Position numbers and translations under genes: made by a program | The notes under the pieces: generated by a model | The model's database searches: none | What the model was told of the DNA's origin: nothing | Seen by the model: the letters and a program-made list of their open reading frames with translations, nothing else | Source of the DNA: Helichrysum umbraculigerum | Taxonomy: Eukaryota; Streptophyta; Magnoliopsida; Asterales; Asteraceae | Direction of reading: 5' to 3' | Assembly (NCBI GenBank): GCA_949592205.1 | Contig: CATIUR010000012.1 | Location: forward strand, 1,946,501-2,010,500 | Length of the DNA: 64,000 bases | Shown: piece after piece, positions 46,302-58,260 of the stretch | Position numbering within the stretch: position 1 is the first letter of the stretch | How the letters are laid out: each line of letters begins with the position of its first letter

Positions 46302-46986
46302 ATTCGTTATAATAATGAAACTTTATTCGGGTACGATATATTTTTCCCTACAATCTTGAAACAAATTCACCGGTATACTTGTTCTTTTTGTTCAAATATG
46401 CTTTTCCGAAAGCACAACTCTTTAAATACATATATCAAAACTTTTATGTAATAAAAATATTTGTTACAAATGTGGACCGAATACAAAGGTCAATAAGCAA
46501 ATCGTATTTAGTTTGTTAATTTACCACGTGTACATAAATCATTTTGGACAAATATCTTATCATATGTCGACCAAATTTTAAATATGAAAAGATAGTCTAC
46601 ACAATTCCACCCTCTTGAATTGCTAGACATCAAAGCCCACTTACGAAAAAAAATAAAAAATAAATTGTAAACCGACATTACATAAATGATTTCATATAAA
46701 AAATACATGTATACATGACAAATTGAAGCCACATTTTGTTTTGATACTTTGAAGGATCCATCTTTAAAAGGTCATAGCAAAAATGACATTTTATAGTACC
46801 TACATAATCCAATAGAAAATTTACTCAAAGAACATATCTTTAAATCTGTTTTGTATCACTCGTTAATTCATAGAAACTCATCAAAGTTTCTAGTAAAATT
46901 CTTCGGGTAACGAATAAAGAATCTGTTTCAAGATTGTAGGAATAAATACATTGTACCCGAATACAAGTTTCGTTACAATAACGAAT
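46302..46986. repeat. Inverted repeat pair, ~67-bp arms, 550 bp apart
   Basis: Left arm 46302-46368 and right arm 46919-46986 are about 85% complementary (shared core TATTCGGGTAC, CCTACAATCTTGAAACA). Probably a foldback transposon. The right arm ends 45 bp before the LINE ORF1 start codon. No ORF inside. Confidence 0.65.
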
Positions 46987-47031
46987 CAAATAACAATAAT
47001 ACATATACATAATTATGTATATCTCTAAAAA

Positions 47032-48811
47032 ATGACGACTAGGGTTTGGATAGCAAAAGGCTATAGCGGCGGTGAACATCATCGGTAGGAAGATTGTCAA
47101 GAAGGAGGGTGGATTCGTGTTCAACGTGGGAGAAAACATTACCATAACGATGAGCATGCCATATGGAATATATCAATGGGACGACCTAAGGAAGATTCAA
47201 AAAAGGTAAACCCTAATAATCATTCTTTGGAAAAATTGTCTACATCGGTATTTATTACCAACATACCATGGACTACTACTGCAAAAGATGTATGGAAAGA
47301 ATGTGAGAAATGGGGTACGGTGGTAGACGTATTCATTCCTTCGAAACTTTCAAAATCAGGTGCACGATTCGGATTTGCGAGGTTCATTAGAGTTCGTGAT
47401 GTGATTGCTCTAATATCGAATCTTAGAACTATATGGATGGGGAATTTTCATCTGTATGCGGATATGGTTAGAAATTTTCGCAATCCAGAAAAGTTACAAG
47501 ATTCTATTCCTTAAAAATTGCAACATAGGGTTGATTCCAACCAACATATACGTTCTTATATGGAAGTGGTAGCTCCAGGAAATAAACAGCATGGACAACA
47601 AAAACTTTTGTCTAAGGATGGATCTGAATCGAAGAAGATTGGGTCACAACAATTAACTCATATAATTGAAAAAAAACTGTGTTGATCAGTGATGATGACT
47701 GCATGGTTTTGGATGATACACATTCCTCTTTTCTTGCTAAGGTTGTAGATGTGCAGGTTATCGCTAACCTTCATCATATTTTGAAAGTAAACGGGTACGT
47801 GGACTGTGCTTTTCGATATATCGGGGATAGATGGTTATGGATGGAACTTGAAGCTCCACAATCATTGTCTTCTTTTAAGTTGTCTGTGGAGATGAATAAG
47901 ATTTTTTCAGAATTCAGACCTATTGAAAAAAATGTCATTCCATATGAACGTACTGTTTGGATCGATATCGTTGGGGTTCCTTTGGGTGCATAGACACATA
48001 AAGCTTTCAAAAAAAATAGGTGATGTTTGGGGTGAGAGCTTATACATGAATATGGTTAAGGATAAATCGATGGCACATGGTAAGGTTTGCGTAATCACCT
48101 AGATCATGTCAAAGATACAAGAGGAAATATGTGTTGTGGTTCAAGGAGAAATAGTCAATGTTATAACAAACGAGTTTGCTTACCGGGCTCCTGTTATTGA
48201 ATCGGAAACGGAAGACAGTTTAGTTAGTGAATCGGATGCGACTTCAGTTGCTGAAGAAGAGTCCCTAGCGGGTGAAACATTGGAGTTCCAAAAGGAGGAT
48301 CAAAACAAATCTGTAGGTGTAGATAGCCACATAAAGGAGGATATTAATGGTGATGTACCAGAAAATCCAGATGATGATGACCCGTTTAATATTATGGGTC
48401 TAATCGAGGAAAATGGGGCAGTCTTGAAGAGAAAAAAAAATAATGTTCGTATGGGGGAAGATACTGCAAATGATCAAATGAAACAGACTGATGAGGAGGT
48501 GTATCACATTGACAAGTCTCCTAAAGGAAAGTTATCTAGCACTTGTTCAATATCAAATTCTTCTTTTCCACCCGGGTATACAAAGTTTGCAAGTAATGTT
48601 AAAAAAATATAAGGAAGCTCTAGAAGAAAAGAATTATTACAAATCAGGGGAATATGTGGAATCATTGAACTCGATACAATCCAAATTCTCAGCGTCTGAT
48701 ATTGAAAGGGTGAACGTCCTAGGTACTATATTTGGTCTTGAAATGCTAGGTAAATTGAATGATGTTAATCGTTTATTGAACATGATGAGGGCTAATAATG
48801 GTTTCCGATGA
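47032..48811 (+). pseudogene. LINE (plant L1-type) ORF1, RRM domain, broken
   Basis: From ATG 47032, with in-frame TAG at 47086 and TAA at 47512. An RRM-like domain (STSVFITNIPWTTTAKDVW...GARFGFARFI) spans codons ~65-120. After a frameshift near 47675 comes YVDCAFRYIGDRWLWMEL..ERTVWIDIVGVPLGA, typical of plant LINE ORF1. The tail has acidic segments and ends VNRLLNMMRANNGFR, stop at 48809-48811. The encoded protein would bind LINE RNA. Two frameshifts and several stops make it a pseudogene. Confidence 0.75.
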
Positions 48812-49011
48812 ATATTCTTTCATTGAATACTTATGGAATCGGGGGTAGAGACCCTAGCAAAACATTACGGGACTCTAAGGTCATTAGTAATTTTGCTGTA
48901 AATTTTGTTGGATTACAAGAAACTTTTATGACTTCGATTGATCTTTTTCGTATTCGTTCATTGTGGGGAAATGACGGCCGTCCGAATGGCACGTTATTCA
49001 CGGGCAGAGAT
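48808..49011 (+). pseudogene. LINE ORF2, start of endonuclease domain, cut by element F
   Basis: Starts MNILSLNTYGIGG at 48808, sharing ATGA with the ORF1 stop (termination-reinitiation layout). VNFVGLQETFM is the conserved catalytic N-Q-E-T motif of the apurinic endonuclease domain (residue E of GLQET). The frame ends at 49011, where the LTR of element F begins. RT and the rest of the LINE lie beyond F, outside the window. Confidence 0.8.
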
Positions 49012-51616
49012 TGTCGTTAGTTATCTCTGACTTGTAGCTCGAGTGGGCATAAGGGGTTTTAAATTTGTATTTTGCGGGGCTTAAATTATACGTACTACCT
49101 ACTTTGGTTAGTAAGTGGTAAATATGACCTAAGATCGTTCTAAAGATCGCGAAGTGGTGTGGATTAAAGCTGGTGCTTTCAGCAGGGAAGTATTTGTGAT
49201 AGAACAAAGCACGTAGGTTTGGGGTTTTTAAACTAGAGACAAATAATTAAAAAGCGGGAAATAAAAATACAGGAAAACAGGTAAAGATAGATATGTGATT
49301 GCTGAGATTTCAATAATTAATGTTTCAGGATGACAGAATAAATGAGGGCATTACTAAGTTAAATTGGTGAACTATTAGGTGTAAACACTAGAAGACTACC
49401 AATTAATTTTCCCATTGGCGTGTCACTTGGAGCTAGGTTATCATGATTCTGATCGGAGCAATACGCAAGACTTCTAATACTTACCTAATTGAAAGGCAAG
49501 CAACCTATTTTGGTGGAATACCGAAGTGTATGAATCAGCCGCGTATCGACTCATAGGTCCGACCGTTCTTAACCCTTATGATAGTTTACCTGTTAATTAA
49601 TTATGCAACTGATTAATAACATTGTGTATTTAGACCGCCGATTATGTTAGACTTAGGGCTTTAAGTATCTCAAGTCACTTGGACTCTTACTTTATTTCTA
49701 AGTCGTGTTTGTATTCATTTAAGCTCCGATTACTTCGACTTATGACTTAAGACTCTCCTTTTCAAACAGTTATACATCCCAGGATTATTCGCAGTTTGTT
49801 AAAACTTGTTTCATATGCAGACCATGCCTTTCAGTAATAAACCGTGTGTTTTATAGAATGATTCCACGGCTTCTTACATCCAACATGCGGTCAAAAGTAA
49901 TTGACAGTGAAAATGATACTCTTAAACTAATTAAATAAAAAGCAATGCAGAAATGTAAACCTAATATGTACAATGAGTGGTTTCACTGTGTCTTACTTAT
50001 TGCATGTTATGGGCACAGATAACTACTTATTACTAGGTTGCAGTCACGTGGATAACCGGAAAGGGTACTCCATAGATTAGAATTAAGTTCATAAAGCCTA
50101 ATTATCACAAAAGTTATTAATTCTCATTTATCTGAACGTGTTTACGAACATTAGTTTATAGTACTTTGACTTTCGAAGTATATATCAATTAGTTCGTAAA
50201 ACTGTAATATCCTTTCAGAGTTCCAATATTAAACCAGAGCTGACTCCCGTAATATGACTATCTTCAGTCGTTCTCAGACTTCCATACATTCGTACTTCGC
50301 CAGAAGCGTTTCCGGTACTATATCGGAGAAACAGTCGAATAGGGGCCATCATATTACTTTACGATAGCTTGAGGTCGATCCGCAATATAACTACCTTTGG
50401 TCGTCTCAGACTTCCATACATTTGTACTCCGTATAAAGCGTTTCCAGTACTATATCTGAGAGCAATCGAATCGGGGCTGTTATATTACTTCACGAACATT
50501 TACACTGATTATGTAATGTCATCACTACGTATAATTATTTTACATCTCGACAATCACAATAATAAACTACTCGCAATTTATGGCAATAAATAAATCACAT
50601 ACCAAATAATAATGCATAATTAAAGATAACATAAAACGAGTATGTGAAAAGGAATTAGATATCACCCAAAAAATAAAGCGTAGCAGTGTATTATTTATAA
50701 TTGACAAACTCATCGCACGTACAAAGAAAATATTCAATTCCGATCGTTCCTTCTAGTTCTTAAATTAATCCGAAGATTAACTAAACTAATCCTAGAGTGA
50801 GAAAGATTACAAAAATTAAAGAAAATTCTAGAGTGAGAAAATGGGGCTGAAAATAGCCTAGGAGTGTGTGTTTTTCAATTAAGAATCCAACGGTATATTT
50901 ATAGTTGAAATCCGGCTCACGATAGCAAAGTTAGTATCATTTTAGCGAAAAAGCGCACGCGGTACGCGTACGTGACGAAAAAGGTGGCGCACGGACGAAA
51001 AAGCACTCGGCACCGGTCGGAAGCGGGCCAGCACCGGTTGGACCCGGGCCGGCACCGTCTCACCGACCCAAAAATGCAGCCGGCACCGGTTGCCTGCCAG
51101 GCGGCTGGCCTCGTTCGTGCAATTTTTTCGGTTCACATTTTCGTGTGTATCTCCTTCGTTATGCGTCCGATTGCGATGATTGTTTTTGCGTTGGAATCAA
51201 TTTTTAAATCCGAATACTTTGATGTTAAGAAATCCCCAAGATGATTTTTCAATCTTAAGATGCCTTGTTCCGAATGTTTTGAATCTTTCGTAGCACGTGG
51301 AATCTTCGTTCTTTATCCATTTTAATTGATTCTTTTTGCGTTGGATTCTATTTTTGGAAACGAAGACTTTGGTATGGAGAAATCTTCGGGATGATCCTTT
51401 TCACTTGAAATTTCATCTTGGTTGCCTTTGATCTTCTAACGCGCGTGAAATCTTCGTTTTTCGGCCGTTTTGCTTGATTTTTCTCGTGCTTCCTTATTTT
51501 AACCTACTTGACAAAACATTAATGATTAATGTAATATTTGAGCTTTTTTGCCAAGTATTGTTCTAAAATGGAAGAGATATCGTTAGTAAAAACATGACTT
51601 TTTACGCGATATCAAG
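49012..51616 (-). repeat. 3' LTR of element F
   Basis: Outer end TGTCGTTAG, inner end ACGCGATATCA. Promoter: CTATAAATATA (minus strand, 50893-50903). Confidence 0.8.
50893..51092 (-). promoter_or_regulatory. LTR promoter of F: TATA box and GCACCGGT word cluster
   Basis: Words GGCACCGGTCGG (51009-51020), AGCACCGGTTG (51030-51040), GGCACCGTCTC (51051-51061) and GGCACCGGTTG (51082-51092) lie upstream of TATA on the minus strand. Confidence 0.65.
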
Positions 51617-51656
51617 TATCCTACACTTAGAGCTTTTGCTTGTCCTCAAGTAAACT
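51617..51656 (-). other. Polypurine tract and hairpin H1 of element F
   Basis: Minus strand TTTACTTG-AGGA-CAAGCAAA (51637-51656, one mismatch), then GCTCTAAGTGTAGGATACT at the LTR. Confidence 0.8.
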
Positions 51657-52899
51657 CATTCATTAAAAGCTTTTAGAACGATTCTAGTCGTTCTATTTTT
51701 AGTAATGAAATTTGCCAAAGATTTTAATGTTCCAGTTGAGAAAGATTTTCAAAAGACGCTTGAGTTTTCAAATAATTCGATACTTTCTTCGGGCAACCTT
51801 GATGGAGAATGTTCATGACTAAGAAATTCTCACAGTGGATCACTCAAATCACTCAGGTGTTTAGGGTTCCCTACTTGCTAGTGTCAATCACTCAGATAGC
51901 CAGTCATGCATCATCTTCGTCATAGGCTTGATCAAGAATCAAATCTTCATCACGTAGGTGAGAACGGTACTAATTGTTCAAGATATCTTAGAAAGGAATC
52001 AGGGTTTTGGGTTTTTGAAAGAGTTGGGAAAGGTGTGTGATGATTTTGTAATGGAAAATGTTTTTTTGGGTATTTCCTTTCGTATATTCCTGAAATGAAT
52101 GTATATTTCTTTTTGAGAAGGTCTCTTTTTGAGATTCCTTTGGTTTTGAAAAGATATGCTTTCGTATTTTCCCATTTTTGAATTTTTTTGATATCCCCTT
52201 TTTAATTCTCCTTGAGTAGAGCCGGTGCATGTGCTTTTCTCTTTTTGTGATGCCCAGCTTACCGAGATGTTTGGGGTTTTCTTTCTGCCTGGGGTTACGA
52301 GGTTGTTTGACTTTTCTGAGAGTGTCTCTTGAAAAAGACTTGGAAGAAGTTTTCATGCTCTTTCGGAATGATGGTGAAAAAGGAAGATTTTGTTTGAGTA
52401 GTAGGCGTGAAGAGCGGGTGGAAGTTTGGTTTTGTAAAAAGTGGGAGAAATTTGGGTGGTTGAGTTGTTTTTGAAAGGGTATGACGGAGATTCCTTAGAA
52501 AGTATCAAGAATGATTGTACCTATTATCGATGTGATCTCGAAATGCATTACAAGAGCAAGTTCTAATTCCGACAAATACATCGGCACACACATTAAACGA
52601 AAAGTGAAGCATTTTAAAGATGAATGCTTATAATGGTCTCAAACCTCACGAATCAAATATTTTGGTCAAAGTGTGCCTAGCCATGTGTTGCCTTTTTCGT
52701 ACGTATCTAATTTAGTAAAACTATCTGTTCAATTTGAAGTTTGTTTCTTACTGTGAGTTACATTTTTGGTTCATAGCATTTCTAAAATAGTACTTTTGAA
52801 TCAGAAAATTTGAAAAATTTCTCTATTTTTAGTCTTTTATGAAAGTGTTGTTTTACTTTACGGACAAGAGGTCAAAGTGGCGGTTGCGAACCGTATATC
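51657..52899 (-). other. 3' non-coding region of element F
   Basis: Blocks at 51790-51970 and 52500-52690 match elements D and E. H3 hairpin AAGCATT-loop-AATGCTT at 52607-52629 is perfect. The 122-aa and 81-aa frames here are not conserved and are not called. Confidence 0.65.
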
Positions 52900-55800
52900 T
52901 GTGACACCCGGCAATTTAGGTTAACTTTTAAACTTAACCGAAACCCTAATTACGTGTGTTTAGTTTAGTATTAGGCTAAATGCTTGTAATTGCTTGAAAC
53001 TACTTGTATATTTTGAGAATATACGCTTACGTAATTAGTTATAATTACCCTTACGCAATTTGTTGAAATTGTGCGAAACAACCGGATGGAGTCCGACAAA
53101 CTATACGACGTTGGTGAAAACATTTCTATAAATAACTTGAATCTATTTTTAGAAGTTATTTATCATATATTGTTAATTTGTTAAATTAATACACGAAAAA
53201 CTTAGGCGTTTTGACTAAAACGTCTCAAACGCAACAGAAACGCGCGGAACGCGCCCGACAATCGAACGAAAGTCAAAATATATTTTAATAATTTAAAATA
53301 TATTATTTTGTATGAAATTATTATTGAAAACATCGTATAATAGTTTGTCAAAGAAAAACGTCTAATTTAAAACGCTACCGGATTAAACCTCCGTAAAATG
53401 TGCACGCAAATCGAGGCCGACAACTTAACGGAACATTTTTATAAGTTCTTTCAAGTATCTATGTTAATTATTTCAAGTGAAAATATCAAAATTAAATTTG
53501 TCATTTGAAACACGCGTATTAAGCTAAAGTCTAAATAAACGCCAAAACAATCGGGTAAACGAACGGGAAACGCAACGAATTAAATTAAGAACAAGAAAAT
53601 GACTAAAATACCCTTGTGGGGGACCCACAAAAACCGTCCCAAGGCCACCTCCCACATCTACCTCTCCTATTCCATGCAATTTTCAATCATGGTGCTTTTA
53701 CACTCACCCATTCAAGCTCCATGCATTCCTATCTCACTTCAATTCACACTCCACCTTTTCTCTCATTTCCTCTCAAGCATTTTCTCTCTAAACTTACTGA
53801 AATTCTCAACCACTTTTTATCCTCAAGATCATCATCTATCATCATTCATCAAGAACAAGAAACACTAAGGATTGGAAACAAGAACAAGCACCAAAGTATC
53901 ATCATCTTTATCATCTTCCTTTGCTCTATCATTTCTTTGTAAGAAACCTCACTCTTTTCACTATAATCACTCTCATGCTACTGATTTTAATGTTATATAG
54001 TTCATTTATCTAGATTATGTCCAAACCATGTGTTAAAATACGTTTTTATAATTTATTTCTAAAGGATGTATAATCTGTCAACACAAACACAGTTTACGAA
54101 AATGAGCATATCTTGACTTCTAGGAAGAGTTAGATAACGAATTTTTTTTTAAAAGTTGCGTATTGAAAAGAGCTACAACGTTTGTATTTTACACTTTTTC
54201 CAGAAATGTACACGATTTTCCGTACGAGTCGATTTATAGAAATGATCTAAAAGTTTTCGATAAAATTGTACGGTTCTTGCGCGGAATTAATTAAAAATGT
54301 AAATGGACACTTTTGAAGCTGAAATTTGTATGTTAGGATCTAGACTAGTAGAAGAACATCTGGTAAAAATTGTGAAGTTTGATTTGGACCAGAAGTAGGT
54401 GAAATCATGTGGCGTAACAAACCGACAAAAACCGAAACATTGAATCTTGAAGTTTTAAGATGCGTATTTAAAACCGACACCTCGAAATAACTCCGACACA
54501 AACCGACAAGTTTTATAAACTTAATTAACTGAATTATATGGTTGGGTAAAAGTTTCGGGTCAAACCGAGTCGGTTTGACCAAGTCAACAAAAACGGCTCG
54601 GTGGCTAAAAACGATAAAACTTACTATTTTTGGAAAATGGTGACAAAAATGGGCTTGGGTGACTTAATTAATAACTTTGACCATGTTTGACCAGTTTGAC
54701 CATGTTTGACCAACTTTGACCAGTTTGACCAACTTTGACCAGTTTGACCAACTTTGACCAGTTTGACCAGGTTTGAACAACTTTGACCAGGTTTGACCAA
54801 CTTTGACCAGTTTGACCAACTTTGACCAGTTTGACCAGTTTTGACCAACTTTGACCTACGGTTTGAGGTCTTTACAAACTAAAATAATCTATTTGCAACA
54901 CACGATTTGTACTACTGAATAGTATACAACAAAGCAAACTTAATAATAATGTCTAAATGAATTATTATTACAAACTTTCACCAACGGGTCGTACACGTTT
55001 TTGATAAACGAACTTGAACAACTTATTTGGACATAACTAGTTGATGAACTAGCTCTAGGTGGATTTTAACCCTCCACATACAAGACATCTACTTACACAA
55101 CCTTATACGTTTAGGACGTTAGAAGGTTGCACACCAGCTTGCTTGCTTATTTGATTATTTGCTAGCCGTTGCTAAACTCAGGTGAGTTTCATAGCCGCAC
55201 TTTTTACTGCTTTTTACTGTGGGGTGAGAATACATGCTCTGTTTTATAAACTGTTTTACATATGAACGCAAGTAACGAAAACTCTTATACTAATTGCATG
55301 AGTAACTAAACCAAACTACGATGGCCCCTAACAAATATCATAGTACGTTAATACTAAGCGCGAACATTATGGATAGATCTATCGGGACCTGACAATCCGC
55401 CATCCGGGTTAGTCGCGCTAACCACTATACGGATGCATAATATTTCGTACAGCCGAGTGTACTGGTTACACACTCACTAGGGGTAAACAACTACGGTTAA
55501 GCTTCGGACTATGAGCTCATGGCAATAGTATACTACGATTTACTTTGGCATTCGTGCTACTTTCATAACTATGAAATCTTGTGGTTCATACTATGATTTT
55601 AACTGCGTAAACCTATGAACTCACCAACTTTATGTTGACCTTTTAGCATGTATTTCTCAGGTTCACAGACGCAGTAGGACTACCTACAGGAAACAGGGCA
55701 ATATGATGCTTTTGGAAAGCATTAGCTCGACTCGCATGTTTTCACAAACAACAAGAGATTAGAATGCATTACGATATTTTGTATCAACATTTATGTATTT

Positions 55801-56000
55801 GAAATCTCTATACTTTTAATGCGAACTCCAACGATTTGATATAACATTTGTAACCGTTTTATTTATGAAATGTAACTTTTTATTAAAACGTCTCATATAG
55901 AGGTCGTTTGTTGTAATCTTTGTGTGATGATATTTGATTTGGTCGTAGCCCCGTGACACCTCATACTTCCGCTGCCACGTGTTTCGGGGGGGGTGCGACA
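52900..56000 (+). repeat. 5' LTR of G2
   Basis: TGTGACACCCGG...GGGTGCGACA, 3101 bp. The 89-aa and 108-aa frames at 53599-53942 are shared with the 3' LTR only because the LTRs are identical; they are not conserved in G1. Confidence 0.92.
54675..54857 (+). repeat. TTGACC (W-box) array in the G2 5' LTR
   Basis: 18 TTGACC copies in about 180 bp; corresponds to 7106-7382 of G1. Confidence 0.85.
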
Positions 56001-56003
56001 GAT

Positions 56004-56016
56004 TGGTATCAGAGCC
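56004..56016 (+). other. Primer-binding site of G2 (initiator tRNA-Met)
   Basis: TGGTATCAGAGCC, 3 bp after the LTR; the classic plant initiator-Met site. Confidence 0.95.
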
Positions 56017-56270
56017 TAAGGTTATAGCGAACTAGGATTGCATTAGTGACCTAGACTATAACCATTAGGTTAGTATTCCTTGTTTAGTATGACTGGTTCA
56101 GCGATTGCATCATTTGAATTTAATTTAACATAGCCTGATCAATTATGTACAATTAAAGGAGAATCAATGCAAGACCTGAAATGGTTGTAGTGAACGAGAA
56201 TACAGTAGCAGACATAGACCGAGGATAGAACGGGACCAACCTTTATACGTGCTTATGTGCTAGGCTTTTA

Positions 56271-56301
<31 letters not shown>

Positions 56302-58231
56302 GTACAACCTTACGTACACTAAACTTATTTGCCACCCTTCACGGAAACCACTCCCACAGCTACGTTACCCAACTCTGAAAATGAGGCTCTAGCCTTACTC
56401 GCTACTGTGGAGATTTCCATGGTACCCGCTCGCCCAACAGAATCGGGCAACGACATAACCGAATAGGACTCACTTGAGGAGAATCCACCTAAGGATTCGC
56501 CACTCAAAATAAGTGACGCATACTTCACCCGCTTCTTTCCGCTCACAACCAAATCACTCGGGAACACGTATAGAACTTCAACCGTACGATACTTTGTCAC
56601 TTAGACGGACTATACCTACTTCCGCCACTTTACTTTCTCCACCTGCTCTCGACCTAGACATATGAATCGCGTGTGTTTTACATCAATAGAAGGACTGACT
56701 GATAGACCTCCTCGGACTAGACCTTATCCTATTCATACTATTTCTACTTGATCATGTTTGGTCACTATTTCGACACGTTCGTTAAACGATTTACTCATAA
56801 CTTGATTCGCGACTTTGACTGCTCCGAACACCTTTATCAAACATTCGTTCATTTCGAAACTATAACATAGTCATGATTGACTATTCTAAGAATACTACTC
56901 GGTCATTGTCATGACTACTTTTTGAAACTATGATTTGGCTATTTACAACTCTTGAGACGCGGAGAATCTTCCGACATGAATACCCCTCCATACGCATAGG
57001 AACCCGCTCATCATACCGTTCGGTTACTAGTTTCTAGGCTACGCCGCCACGAGAATAGAATAGACGATATGGATTTTTCATAGACGTAAACTTTCAACCG
57101 ATTTTTGACAAAACAGATATTTCAACACTTTTCAATCACCAGAGCTTTCGACGAATTTTGGTTATACAGAGTCTTTTGACGTGCTGACAAGAGTTTCCAA
57201 CGTATTTTGGTTTACATTAAGTTTTCAACAGATATTATGATGACATTTTTAACAAATAAAAATCGTACCTATAAACAAACACTTGATTTTCACTTAATTT
57301 TTCTCAAAGATTTATGTTTTCTAATGAACGATAACGACTTATACTTTGAAACACCTGCGGGTCTTCTAACGATTTACATATTGGAAATACGTTTACAACG
57401 ATTTATATTGGATGTGATCCAACAAATTACTCATAACTTGCGAATTGCTTACAAACTGGTTTATTGACAGTTTTAACAAACTATTTATTGGAATCCAATT
57501 ACTACTTTCATTTTTCTTTTATCAAGATTTGATCACTACTTTGTCTCTGTTTTATGAACTACTTTATCTCTGTTTTGTGAGCTACTCTGAAGCTGTTTTA
57601 AGAACTGTTGGCGAACTATTTAATGCTCGTTTTCTATGATTTACTATGAACCATTTGAACTCCGTTTTAGGAACTATTTGAATTCTGATTTATGACCTAT
57701 TTGAACTTTGATTTACCAACTACTTGAACTCTGTTTTATGTACAATTTTGTACTATACTGTGAATTATTTTTGTGAAATTACTTTTACGTATTGTATAAT
57801 ACGACTATGAAACAACTATGATAACAACTATGGAGGAACTACGATTACATCTGTGATTAAACTTTAGAAACTTTGACAACTTAGAAAACTTGAGACTTGT
57901 ACTCCGATTTTAGAACTATGGTTTGAACTATGATCTCAACTATGACCTTTTCTTTGATTTTAACTACGATTCCTACAACGAACCACAGAGGAATGTTTTC
58001 CTACTACGAACCTTATAGTAAATGACCTTACTACGACTGACTATCTAGGAATATTTGTCCTACTAATAGTACACGGAGATAATTCTCCAAATGTATACAA
58101 ATGGATGCGTTGCATCACAACAACGAACTTTCCTTTAGTGGACTTAGTTAAACGTCATAATTACTCACACTTTCGCTAGATACCACACAAACTATGACTA
58201 CGAGCAAATTTCGGGACGAAATTCTCCTAAC
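56017..58231 (+). other. Interior of G2, no recognisable gag or pol
   Basis: Mostly non-coding. One possible decayed plus-strand frame lies at 56330-56602 (NSENEALALLATVEISM ... one TAG), family unknown. The minus-strand 91-aa frame opposite it is probably a shadow. A (TA)n tract is at 56281-56301. From 57530 to 57990 degenerate repeats of GAACTATTTGAACTCTGTTTTA and AACTATGA type fill the sequence. Confidence 0.6.
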
Positions 58232-58260
58232 GGGGGGGGGGGGGGGGGGGGGGGGGGGAA
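58208..58260 (+). other. Polypurine tract of G2 with a 27-G run
   Basis: GGGACGAAATTCTCCTAACG then G 58232-58258 and AA before the LTR. The surrounding sequence is the usual chromovirus 3' end; the homopolymer is expanded. Confidence 0.85.

Larger units (their letters stand above)
49012..52899 (-). mobile_element. Element F (C family), 3' part, minus strand
   Basis: 3' LTR 49012-51616 (2605 bp), polypurine tract and 1.25 kb of 3' non-coding region, then interrupted by G2 at 52900. The LTR matches that of element C (TATA region, GCACCGGT words, ACGCGATATCA end). Inserted in LINE ORF2. Confidence 0.82.

Noticed and set aside
52229..52474. 81-aa ORF in element F
   Set aside because: Lies in the 3' non-coding region, on the strand opposite to the element, and is not conserved in D or E.
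53599..53942. Frames shared by 53599-53942 and 58960-59229 as a conserved gene
   Set aside because: Shared only because they are the two LTRs of G2; the frames are not preserved in solo LTR G1.
56325..56600. 91-aa minus-strand ORF in G2 as a gene
   Set aside because: G2 is plus-oriented, and the opposite strand reads equally well as a decayed frame; no family match for either.
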